The notes beneath the pieces are model-generated. The model was not told the origin of the DNA. It did no database searches and saw nothing but the letters and a program-made list of their open reading frames with translations. DNA of 64,000 nucleotides, from NCBI GenBank assembly GCA_022316685.1, contig JAKJHU010000039.1, positions 6,238,532 through 6,302,531 of the forward strand. The letters run 5' to 3'. Source of the stretch: Progne subis subis (taxonomy: Eukaryota; Chordata; Aves; Passeriformes; Hirundinidae). The position numbers and the translations under genes were made by a program. Positions 1 to 12,255 of this stretch are shown here, piece by piece. Numbering within the stretch: position 1 is the first letter of the stretch; each line of letters opens with the position of its first letter.

Positions 1-3000
1 TCATGCAGAAACTGAAATTCAAAGGGTACAATTCCTGCAAGTGAGGCACAGACACTTACAAAATATATGAACTGCGATCTAAGAAATCTCTGGCAACAAG
101 GACATGCTCTCAGAAAAATGGTGTTAGTTAAGGTTTCTTTTGATACTTTATATTACTTTGATGCATTTTCTAATGTGTTAGTGGAATAGAAGAAACAGAG
201 CAATATTTCTGAATGAACTATCTTCAACAGTCTTTTCAGTTTCTAGTTATGCATAATGTGTTTCTGCTGTGAAGATGCTGTTTTATTTTTGTGATATTTA
301 GGCTGGTTTCTTAAGTATGACTATTTTTTGCACAGAGCATATCTAAATGTATGCATATTTATTACGACATGTCAACATTTTATGAAGCAGTTTTGATATT
401 ACATTCCTGCATTCAGACAGTCCTGCCAGGCTTTCTAAGGGCAAAAAGGGGAGGTGGGAGGGGGTGGAGACACTATTATGTGATCTTTATAGAGAAATTA
501 TTGGACGGGTGGAGGATGGTCTGCAGCTGAAATTTCTTGAGATATTTAAGAACTGAGTAAAGATGGATGAATGTTCTTTTAAACAGAACAGTTTCCCAAG
601 GATCTGGTTAACCCCCCTGCCCTACCCCATTTTCTGTGGAGAAGTGTTGCCTTCTTTAGAATTCAACAGAGAACTTCTTTCTCTCAAAAAAACCTTGAAA
701 TATTGCTGTGTTGTCTTACGGTGTTTTCTGAGCTTCTGTTTTGTCCTCTGTAAGTCAGTGCCTCGTCTCCTGTCTGCAGCTCTTGCTTTACTGTGGTGTG
801 AGTGTCTCCAAGTGGAAGGTGCCGTCAGCTCAGTTAACAGGGAAGATCACAGAATATCAACTTGTCATCTGGAAGATAAAGGAAACAAGTATCTGAATTG
901 ATCTCTGAGGGAGTATTTCCATGCCACCTTTTTTATATTTGCAAGTGTTAATTTTCAGGCTAGAACTGAGAATATTTTTGAGAAATGGAAACTGAATGTC
1001 CAAATGCCCAATAGTAGACTCTTTTTTTATGCTCCTACCAGAGCAGAGGTAAAGCCTTTGGACCTTACTGAGAGGCAGGTTTGGTAGGGTCTGATTCAGT
1101 TTATTTTGGAGGAGCTGAGTCAGACCCTTAATTAAAAGTATTGAGAGACTTTTTAGTGCTAAGGAGTCCAGTTTCCTGCAAAGAGCTTGCAATTATGTTC
1201 CCTGCACAAAGGCGTGTTTTACCTTTACTTCAACGCTGCGAGTCAAACCATCCAGTCACAAACAGTCTCAAAATTATCCCTCCTTCTTTGCCATTTTATG
1301 GAGCACTGCTAATACGATGGAACGGGCACGAGAAGACTCCCCTGTGCCAATTTGAACAAAAAAGGTTTTGGCTGCCTTTCAGACTGAAAATAGTAGGTGC
1401 TTACATTTTTAATCACAGCATGAGCGAGAGCTCACGTACACACATTCACACACAACACGCTTGCTCTGACGTGTGAATGTGGGTCTGGAGGTTTGTTGTT
1501 GACAGCAGGGTCACATTCAACAGTGGCTGTCTGATCAAACAAAAGTAGGCTACAGCATGGCAAACAAATTGTGCACTGGGTTTCTGATCTATCAGCAGCC
1601 TTGCCAAAATGCCAACTAGCTGAAAAGGAGACTGCATTGTTTCTAATGAAACATGCTGTGCTCACTTGCCTAGTGTGTGCTTTAGGAAGCAAATGCAATT
1701 GGTCCCCTTTCATTCACACAGTTCCCTCTGTGTGGCTGCCTCCTGTTCCTCACACATTAAACAACTGCATTGGATCTTTCCCAGCAGCTTTATGTATTGT
1801 TTAATATTTACAAGTGGGGAAATAACTTCTCTATCTTACAGATAAGATGTGCTGATTTCTGTGCAATTTGTGGTTACCAAAAGGTACGCTTTTGGGAAGA
1901 GAGAAATCTAAAATGAAGCATTGTGTCCTCCTAAGTAGCCTCATTATTTTCTTAAAAACAATTCCTTGCACACACAGAGATAAATCTATGTGTATGGGCT
2001 GTCAGATTCTTGATTAATGTAGGATGTGTACAGAAGGTTATTGGAATTGTTTTTGTTGTTGCCTAATTGCAAATGAAATAGAGGCACTTCCTGCTACCAT
2101 AATGTACAACTCCCTGCCAAGAGACTTGTAGTAGACCAAAACTCTTATGCTCAGTACAGTAAATGAAGATCTTGTTAATTGAAATGATTCTTATTTAACT
2201 GTGGAATATATCAGCTAACATTAAAAAGGCACGATCTCCTTGTGGCCTCCAGCTGACTTATTTTTAAACCCTGAAAATTCTAGATGGGGAAGTTGATAAG
2301 GAGAAAGCATTCATGAACAGTAGATGATACCAAAAGTATCTTGCAAGCAGGGTCTGTGTGTGCTGAACAAATGATGCTTGTGGGAGATAATCAACAGGGA
2401 CTAAGGAAGGAGAGCAAAAAATTTCAGAGGTTAAGTAACCATGATTTATGTGGAAATTTTGAGAGAACTGAGACTGTCTAATCTAGAGAAGTTAATAACA
2501 GCCTCAAGGTGGATCCTTAAGAACAGATTGGTACAAGTGTGGAGGTGAAAGACCTGCACGTGTCCCTACCTGTTGCAGCACTGTGGCTAAAACACAGCAT
2601 GGGAGCCTTTTTGCTAGATATTAAAGATATTTTTCAAGGTACATATTGTCGGGTATTAGAATGGATTCTGGTGGTTCCTGTCACTGGAGGTTTTACACTT
2701 TTAGAGTCCCATAGGGAAATTGATTGATTATTCTGGAGGAAAGGAAAGAGTATGGACTAAGCATCCTCCTGAGAAGCTCCTGGTTGTGATTTATACCTGG
2801 TGTTTGTGTGACTGTCACAGCTGTTGCTACCACAGCAAAAGGATCAAGGTCAATTTTCTGTCCCAGTTGTACCATAGATAGGTTTCTGAGTCAAACAGCA
2901 TCTTCTAACACTTTCCTTCAGAAGAATTACAAATACTGCTTGAAGTGACAGCCTGTAGCAGATGGTAGGGTTCTGGAGGTGACTGCAGCAAAGATTAATT

Positions 3001-3568
3001 TCTGCCTTTAGAGGAGGGGCTGTAACAATTATGAACAAATCAATTCATAGTAAACATTAGTGAATGTGGAAAATGTACATATTCAGGGGTCACCTTTCAG
3101 AATTGCTATCCTCTGGCACTTGGGCGTCTTTTTAAGAAACCTTCTAGTGCCTAGGTGAATTCACAGTGACAGCAAAATACAGCACTCTTCTAGCTATCTA
3201 CTGATGCTGGCTTCAGCTGATGCTCTGGAAGAGTCTTTCTGTGATTCGTTATGGGACCAGGTAGACGTTATTACGATAATTGCAAAGCAGTGTGCTATTT
3301 TGTTAAATGCAGTATATTCTTCAGGAGTGTATTGGTTTTAGTAAGGCTGGAGAGATGAAAACTCTGACTTTTTCTAGTACTTTTTGCTTAAATTATGAAG
3401 TCACTGGCCTGCCATGATACCAGTTTTTGGGAATGAGCTGCTGTGATATGTAGTTTGCTTAGCAACTTTACAAGTCAGTCTCCTAAGCAAGTATATTTCT
3501 CTGTGGTTTTTCTCTGGGTGAAAAAGACATCAAAATACTTTGTTTCTGCAAAAGGCTGTCAGCAGTGG

Positions 3569-3634
3569 TTTTTTTTTTTATTTGTTTGTTTGTGTGTGTG
3601 TGTTTTTTTTTGTTTGCTTTTTTTTTGATTTTTT
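3569..3634 (+). repeat. T-rich / TG low-complexity tract
   Basis: A run of 11 T is followed by TTTG units, about six TG units and further T runs. It is simple sequence. The predicted peptides across it are low-complexity artefacts. Confidence 0.85.
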
Positions 3635-6600
3635 CCCCCCATGGAAGATGGGCGGAAAAAGAAAAAACAAAATTTTAAAATTACTGCAAAAGAGGGGAAT
3701 TTTTTATTTAGCAGCTTGTGGACTACCTGAGGTGCTTTCTGCTTTCCCATGACACTGTATTGCCTCCCTCCTTATGTTTTGTTACTGCCTTTCTTTGTCC
3801 TTTTACTTTAACCAGATCTGAATCAACCTTCAGGGTTGTGCAAGGCATATAAAGTTACTGTTATACTTTTCCTGGGTTGCGAGTCAGATAGACTCTCCTG
3901 ACTGATAACTCTATATAATGTAAATTAGCACTTTGCCATAGGGAGAAGCTGATCATCCCTTTTATTCCTCTAGTAATTAATATTAGGCTGTTGGCCCATC
4001 TTAAACCCAGATCTTAACCTTTTTCTGGACTCTTCCCATTTCTATCCCTACTTTTCTATTACTGTTCTTGGATTATAAACAGTAAGAGGCCTCTATTTAT
4101 TCAGTAGGTGTGAGGGCCCACTGTTTTACAGCATAGTTATGTCAGCTTCCACATTGCATTTTAACTGAAAGCACATGGGGGTGGGAATAGGACAGGGTTC
4201 CCTCCTCCTCTCCCATCCCACATGTGATTTATGCAGTAGGCTGTCAGAGTACCTGCTTCTAATGCTCCCATAGCTGGACTGAATTGTAGTCTGGACTATG
4301 TGCTCCACAACATACTTTAATAACACATCATAGATTCCTGTTTAGTTAGGATACATATTTTAATACAATTCTTTTCCATTTTTGTCTGAGAGATAGTCAG
4401 TGGCTGTATGGTTGGGATGTACTTTGGCACCTGACACAGCTCAAGAGCATATCTGAAACTGGAGGTGAGAAGCAGTAGCCATCATGCCACTCTTTGGCAT
4501 GACTTTCTAAACTCCCTCTTAAGTGAGGGTTTGGAGCACTACCTTTCTGACTATATCAAGCAGAAAACAATCTGCTTCTTACCTTTATTCCTTGCTGATC
4601 TTGTTTCTAAGCTGTGGCTGTTTTGGAAAACAGAAACTTCTTTACAATGAAGAATGACCAGATGTTATATATTGTACTCCTTCTCTGTGTGTGTGCACAT
4701 AAAACTATTCAATTGTGTTGTAACTTGGAATTCTGAATAGTATTCCTTCATTAATGTGTTTAAAGAGCTTATGTTTCACACTGTGTTGCAGTGTACTGCC
4801 ACAGGAAGGGTTTTATTATTTATTGAATTTCTTCCTGAATAAACATAAAAAGCCAACAAAGGAAATATTACTGTACAGATAAGCAAGTGATGTTAATAAT
4901 AAATATACTGACTGCAGATCACCATTCAGGTCACTATTTTACTGTTATTGTTTTCCTGACTTCAGGAATAAAAGATAATTTCAAGACACTTTTAAAATAA
5001 TTTTAATTTCTTTCTCTTATCGCATAGGGCTAGCCTACATACAAGTTGATACCAAGGGCATTGGAAGTATTTTATTTTTAGATTGATCTTTCCACTTAGA
5101 CTTGAAGTCTTGCCTAGCCAAAGAAAATGACTGCTGATGGCCTGTGAGCAATGTATGCTGTTGAGCTGGTAATGAACATAACTTGTCTGCAAATGTCAAC
5201 CACGATAAACCGTCTTTTACTCCTTGCAGGAATTGTGGCTGAAATACAGTTAAATACAGAGATTTCTTCGTACTGACTTTACAAGCTTTGTTTTCTAACT
5301 GCAGACATTTGAGGGTGCTCTGCTTTTCCCATGAGTTTTGTCTTCTACTTCTTCTCATGGTGTTTGAGAAGTGTGATGGTCTCCAAAGCCCTTGGGTCTT
5401 TCCAATGCTACACCAGTGGCAGACAGGGATGGGAAGTGATGCTCTTGGCTCAACAGGTGGACATCCTACAGCTGATAAGAACCATGTTCCCTTGAGACTG
5501 CACGCACTTTGTTTGGGTGATCCATTTTCTAAGGTTGCTCTGGCAACCCAGGTATGCATGAACAAAAAAATATGGCTATTTCTTGTTAGATATATTTGGT
5601 TGCCTTGGTAACAAGAGAAGTAATTCATCTGAAATGCAACTGGATAGGATAATTGATATATTTTGAGGAATGCCTACAGGCAATAATAGGGATTTGTCTG
5701 CCACCAACGGTTCCAAGACTTCAGAAAAAATAAGGTTAGGCTCTGAGACAGGAACAAGTGTGTTTTCTATGAGTCTGGATGCAAAGGTAATACTGTTCTT
5801 TCTCATGCCTCTGTGGGATCCTTGATGGACGTTTCTGCAACTTTAGTGCAGATCAAACTGCATCTATGATTTCTTTTGAATATTTATTTTACGCAATCCA
5901 AAGAGTTTAGAAAACCTCTGAAGTAATGAGCTCCCACTATTGTTTTGTTTCTTTGTTCTATGAATGAAATGCCTTGCAGCAACCTTGGAGGCTCCTGTAT
6001 AGGAAATTTATATTGACACTGATGACCCATTTTTACAGACAGTAATGGCTGAACTACCAGGCATTAAAGCCCCTGGTTGCCAAGCTGGCTCACTGTAATC
6101 CAGTCTTCATGGAAAATTTATGAATTTTGATCATCCAATATTTGATGTTTACTTAAATGGCCTCATGTTTTCAACACCTTGTTAAGTGTCTTCCAGCCTC
6201 TGTACAGGACACAGTAAGACCTACTCTTTGGTGAATGAGAGGTTAAAATCTGATCCATGTTCATCTCCTTCTGCACAAAGACTGACAGGAAGGGGTATAA
6301 GAATGGCATGGGAAAACAGATGGGAAGAGTGCCTGTGGGAAGACTGAACAGATGACCCTGGGGTCCTGAGACTTGCTGGGTACATGCTGGAGCACAGCAC
6401 TATCTGACTTCATAGCTGGTTAATTTTCTTCTTGTAACACTAACCTTTTCACAGTGATGATTTTCCTGCTAAGCTTTTCTGCCCTAGGCTTTTTTCTCTC
6501 ACCTGCCTCCAGAGTCTGTTCTTCCATGACTGGTGTCATGACTTCTTCTGCTCCCAAACAAGAGATAAAGCTGGCCAACTAACTTAAACAAGGAATGTTC

Positions 6601-9600
6601 AGCTTGGTTTTAAGGGTGCTTATGTGAATTCATCAGAAGCTTGACAGTTTAATAGCATTTCTGAAATATAATCTCAAATTTCCCTGACATTTTATTAATT
6701 TCACCTTTTTCATTCTGGATATGGAATCTGATACCAAGAAAACTCTCTATTAATTTTAAACTAGCTCTGAATCAGGTAGAGCTCAGATATCTCAGAAAGA
6801 TATCTCTTTTCCTGGAAAGGAAAACTATAACTTCTGAAAGTTTCCCAGGATTATAAATTCCAGCAATGATAGATCACAAGGTCAGTATGATTAGGGAAAG
6901 GAAGTATTTACTTTATTATAGCAAGGCACCAAATGGTGTATGCTTTCACCTTGAGGACCCTAGGCAAAAAATGTTTCCAGAAAAAGAAAGTTAGAGCCCT
7001 AATGAAACTAGAAATACTTTTCATTCCCTCAAGGCACTGTTTATTGTGTTAGTATACAATCCATCAATGCAGTAAATAGAGTCAATAAATAAGGCAGTTG
7101 TCTAACATACTTCAAGATTTTGTGCTAAGGGAAATATGGTTCTCTTTCTAGCACAAGACAAGATCTTTTCTTTAGTCACAGACAAGGACAGCTTGAATGG
7201 ATAATGTCTGTACTAGAATCCTTATAATGAAATTTGCAATTGGTCAGCTACTGAAAATCCTTCTAAATTTATCTGTGTTGTGCTGTAAACTACTTGAGCC
7301 TGAAAACTTTTGACTTTGAGAATTCACAAATACCTATTTTCATGGCTTGAAAAAGTTAATATTCATTTATTTTTCAAGGAAAATGTTCAGTTCACACTGG
7401 TTGAACAGTTGTGAGTATTAACGCTGTAAACCAAAGCATTAAAAAAATGTATCTCAATTGAGGAATTCTAATGCAGTAAATGGTGGGTGATATGCTAGCT
7501 CTTGTTAACCTCTCTATTATTGTATCTGATCTATTGCTATCTGTTTTTCTGCAATAAATAAGCATCTTAGATTTTAATTTTCCTGCAGAAAAAACTATAA
7601 TTTTTTTAAAAATTGACAAAATATCAGCCTAAAAATACTCAGGGTTTTCCTTGTTTGATCTGCCCATGGGCAATCTCTATGGAAGTTTGCCTTGACTATT
7701 TGCATGGGAATGAAAACTGGAGCATCTTATCATACAGAAATCATACCCAGAGAAACTACATCATGCTTGCCTCTTGAATAACGCTGAAAAGTACTGTTCT
7801 TCCTCCTCCTTTGGCAATTTCAGTAGAGTTCCTGACATCCAAACAGCTGTCCAGCTGCCACAGGGCAGAATCATTTAAAGCTAATTAGCACTAGACCAAG
7901 TTTCAGTTGACATACTGTCACAGGCTGTATTATGGTCTCCTTCACTCTGTGTTTGATAAATGTTAATTTGTAAATGGACAATTTTAACACTACTTTCAGT
8001 TTATTTTTTTTCTCTAAAAGAGTGTGTAATTGATAATGCTGGGATGTGTGGCATGCTAACAACATACTTGTTATTTTGCCATTATCTTCCCTATCCAGCA
8101 CATTTGAGAATGACTACAAATTTCGGTAACAGCCTCTTACATAGTGTGGAGTTTCCTGGGAAGTTATTAAGGCTAAAGCTTAGAGAAACTTACAGCTTCT
8201 TCAAAGATGAATAGTAAAACAGTTATTTTGAAGTTTGGTTGTACTGTCTGCCTTTCTTATCTCCCACAGCGGAAAAAGCCCCTGACACTCTATGGGGATT
8301 CTCTTCAAAGAAAGTGGAACATGATCTACACATGAAATTGTGTAGATTCACTGAATTATTAAAAGTCTGCTGCTTTCTGGCAGCAGGGTCAGAAATTTTC
8401 AGTCCTACTCCATATTTTACCTTTCTAGGCTTTCTATCTCTTCCTACAATATCAGCAGCTGACAAAATTCAATATAGTCTCTGAAAGGACTCCTGAGCAG
8501 TGTTACTGTTTTCTTTGATTGCTTTGGAGATGTTGTAAAAAGGACAGGGACAAAATTTTGAAAATTACTAAAGTAAAGTCAAGGGTGGTAATTTAAAATG
8601 TGAAACTCCTTGCCCTTTTTCCAACCCCCTTTCAGTGTTTCCATCTTCTCTCTATGGTTTCCCACTCTGCGGAAGCTCTATATTTCTTTAGTATCAAGAG
8701 AATGATATCCATTGTTTCATGGGAACTAGTTTCTGTGCATTAGAGATAGAAGGAATTCACTTGCACTACAAGGATTTCTTCTACAACACTGCAGAGCAAG
8801 AACTGTATAAAACATCCTGCCTCTGGTTTGCCTACTTCTGGAAGTTCAGCTCTGTTTAAAAAGAATATACTGGGTGATGAAATTAGACCTATACTAACCT
8901 TACAATTAGGAATGTTGTTCTGGAGGAGAACTTCTGAATCACTGGGAAGGCTATAGCCAGTTAACCAGGTCACGAAAGCTCTTCCAACAGCTGATTGAGT
9001 TCTGTTTGAATCTAGCTTTTCTTTGTGGGTTTTAATTCCTGCTGAAAGGCTGTGATGGGGTGTTCCTGCTTTCAAGGCTAGAGGATGATCCTTTATCCCA
9101 GCTGAGCCCTTATATATTGTTTTGAAATTTATTGCTATTTGGTTCAGCTTGTTTTTGTGCTAATATTTTCTGTTTTTCATAGCTTCTTTTCCTTTGTATT
9201 TTTTTTTTCCCCTTGCTACCTGTTTTATAGACAGTGTACCTCTCAGTCATCAAGCTGTTGGGCAAAAAAAAAAAAGTCATCTCTCTTAGGCAAAATGTAT
9301 ACTGTTCCATAAGGTATCTGCTGTGTATTTCCCTTCTCTGTTCAAACTCGGGAAACAGTTGCATTATGTCTTCCTTCTATCTCATCTGAATTGCCTTCCC
9401 ATGGAAACTGGGACATAAGAGAGAAAGAGGGAAACAAGGCCTAATGTCCTCATGTGTGGAACTGGGACATAAAGGGCAAGGGCTTACAAGCTAAAGAAAA
9501 GCCATGTATTAAGGTCCTGCAGTACAGCTACAACTTGATTTTCTTTGAAAAGCTTGAATGATAAGGGGATGGTGAAACCAATATATAGCACCTGTTTGGA

Positions 9601-11178
9601 GATCCTGTTGTTCGGACACAGGATCAAAATGGATCAGCTAGATCTCACTAGTGCTTTGTAAGTGATCTTAATATTTTTTTGCATCTCTCTAAAAATCTTG
9701 CCTACAATCTGACTCTTTCACATCGGAATTATATTGGTAGTTCATCATTGTTCAGGAGCTTCCATGCATCTCATGTTTTCTCCCTCTTTGGTTCTTATCA
9801 ATAGATATATATATATAGCAAGAAGGCTTGAACCCACATGTGTAACCTTGTGCTGGGTGCAATGGCAGTTTCATCCTATATGTCTCACTCCAGCTTTTAA
9901 CATACTTCAACTGATCTTCCTCTCTATTGGAACCCTTATGTTCTGAGACAACTGCAAATTTTAATGCTGCAAACAAATTTTTGCATCATATTAATTTGAA
10001 AAAATAGGAATCAAACTTATTCTAAGAAAAAGTAATGAGACATTGCCTGTTAATTACCCTTCATCTCCAGGCTTCTAATTTTGCTGTAATCTCATCTTTA
10101 GCCAGTTATTCTCCTAATTTATAATCTAATAATAAATTAATCTCTAGTTTCTTACTTAATGATTTCTCTCTTATGCCACATCATTAAGTATTTTTACCAA
10201 TGTCCATGCAGATTGAATCAGCTGCCTCTCCTCAGTCTTAATAATTATTGACTTATTTACTTGTTTAGTCATGCCTGTTCTACTTTTACTAAACCTGTGC
10301 AGCATTTATTTCCACTTCCTTCCATGTCATTAACTATTCTTTCCATCAGAGTTTGCTCTAAAAATTGTGTACAGTTGTGGTCAGACTATGGAACAATGAT
10401 TCTCTGTTATGTTTCTTCCTCTTTGCTGTCCTCTGGCTGTATGATGTCTTGGAAGATGTGATGATGAACTCTATGGAGCAGACCTGCTATTTCTTTATGA
10501 GGCTTGGAAGTAACCCAGACTTTTGCAAGCTGGAATCTATGGAGGCCTTCAGCCTCTTTCTGTGGTAACACAGTGCTTGTGGTTCCTATTTTTGTTCCAT
10601 TTAGCCATTCTTCCTGTGCATCCCAACCTCAATATTTCCAATATGCATGAGTTAACTGACATAAAAGTACTTGGTCTAAACTGTAGTTCTCTTTAGTCTC
10701 TATCCTACTCCACCAAAATTTCAGCTCTTATCTGTATTTTATTTTATTTATATCATTGAACTATTAATCTATGTAGCTTATTTAACTATATTATCATTGC
10801 TACCTTTTGGTATGTCTCTGCATGGTCTAGTTCTGTTTGACTTCCAATAAAATTGCTAGCAGAATTATTCTCATAAGGTTTTGACATCAGTAATTTTCAG
10901 TTTTTACCTCTTAAAATAACTGTTAAATGAAAGAACATGGTATCAAAACAGCACTTGTTTGCTTCTGGTCAAAAAGACACCACATCGGGTCACTGAGTTT
11001 TATCTTCTTTGATCTTGTGTTGGAAGAGGTAATATGTTGGGTGTTTCCCATCCCTTCCCTGACGTTTTGGAGAATTCTTTGCATTAGTTCATAGGTATTT
11101 TCAGAGTGTTCTCCAGCATTTTCAGCATTTTGTTGAGGGGATAGAGAGGAGGAAAATGTAATACACTGGATTTTTATT

Positions 11179-11194
11179 GGGGGGGATGGGGGGG
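11179..11194 (+). repeat. Paired G7 runs, G-quadruplex candidate
   Basis: Two runs of seven G separated by AT can supply four GGG blocks with loops of 1, 2 and 1 bases. Confidence 0.6.
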
Positions 11195-11707
11195 AATGTA
11201 TTCTTTGCCTAGTATCACTTGTACAAATCATAAACCTATAAAAAATAAGGGGAAAAATAATTAGTCAATGTTCTTAGTAGATTTTTGCTATTTATATTCT
11301 GGTTCACTATATATTCAAATGATTTTCAAGGTAACTGTATCCTGATTTTTAATGAAAAACCAATTAAGAAAGGAGATAAAATAAGGGCATGATGTTTTCT
11401 TAAATCACAACTAAAGCAAGCTTGACAGACTTGTTAATCGTTGTTTGAGATGGAGAGAACAGGAGGAAGAAAAATATGACAGTTGTAAGGCTACCTGATC
11501 AGTTTGGGAACAAAAGTTTCTACCTGGTCTGGCTCCATCGTGCTCCAGTTTGGGACTTTATGAAATGGCAAAGTTTTCCCAGGATAAGAAAATTTTCTGC
11601 TCAGTTCCAGTTATCCCATTTGCACCCCTACCGAAGCTTCATAATTAACAGAGTAAATTTTGAGGCTACAATTCCTTGTTTTCCATCTACTACCTAAGAA
11701 CAAATGC

Positions 11708-12255
11708 TGGTTTTGGTTGAGGTTGAGTTAATTTTCTTCACGGTAGCCGGTGTGGGGCTGTGCTTTGGATTTGTGCTGGAACCACTGTTGGTAGTTCAGG
11801 GATGTTTTTGTTACAGCTGAACAGTGCTTACATAGAGTCAAGGCCTTTTCTGCTCTCACACCACCCAGCAGTGAGAAGGGTGGGGATGCAGCTGGGACAG
11901 CTGACCTCAACTGATCCCAGGGATATTCCATACCATATGGCATCATGCTTGGCAATAGAACTGTGGGGGGTAGGTTGTCCTGGAGACCACTGCTCAGGGT
12001 CTGGATGCACACTGGTTGGTGATGAGCAGTTGTTTTCATTTGCATCACTTGTCTGTCTTGGGTTTTATCTCTCTCTCTTTCTTATTTTCTTTTTTGTCAC
12101 AGTTTTGAGGTTTTTTTTTTAAATTTTATTTCAATTATTAAGTTGTTCTTACCACAATCTGTGGGTTTTTCACTTTAAGCCTTCCAGTTCTCTCCGCCAC
12201 CATCCCACTGGGGGAGCAGCTCTATGGTGCTCAGCTGCCAGCTGGGGTTAGAACA
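11708..12255 (+). mobile_element. Solo LTR of an avian endogenous retrovirus, plus strand
   Basis: This non-coding block of about 550 bases starts TGGTTTTGGTTGAGG and ends near GGGGTTAGAACA, so it has TG...CA termini. It shares family blocks with the minus-strand LTR at 43067-43646: AAGGCCTTTTCTGCT at 11840-11854, GGGATATTCCA at 11920-11930, and a CATCATGCT segment near 11941. The TATA box and polyadenylation signal positions are mutated, and a T-rich expansion lies near 12111-12121. No retroviral coding sequence flanks it and I see no target-site duplication. It is an old solo LTR, probably without promoter activity. Confidence 0.82.

Larger units (their letters stand above)
1..11707. other. 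Intergenic DNA, no gene recognised
   Basis: This is AT-rich, mostly unique sequence with short scattered open frames, none with recognisable protein content. The simple tracts at 3569 and 11179 are listed separately. A CpG-bearing stretch with two HRE-like cores lies at 1212-1473, and a single CACGTG E-box lies at 2557-2562. No CR1 or LTR is recognisable here. Confidence 0.7.

Noticed and set aside
5035..5628. 197-codon minus-strand open frame
   Set aside because: No domain, signal or repeat pattern, an overlapping plus-strand frame is also open, and no splice or promoter context is visible.
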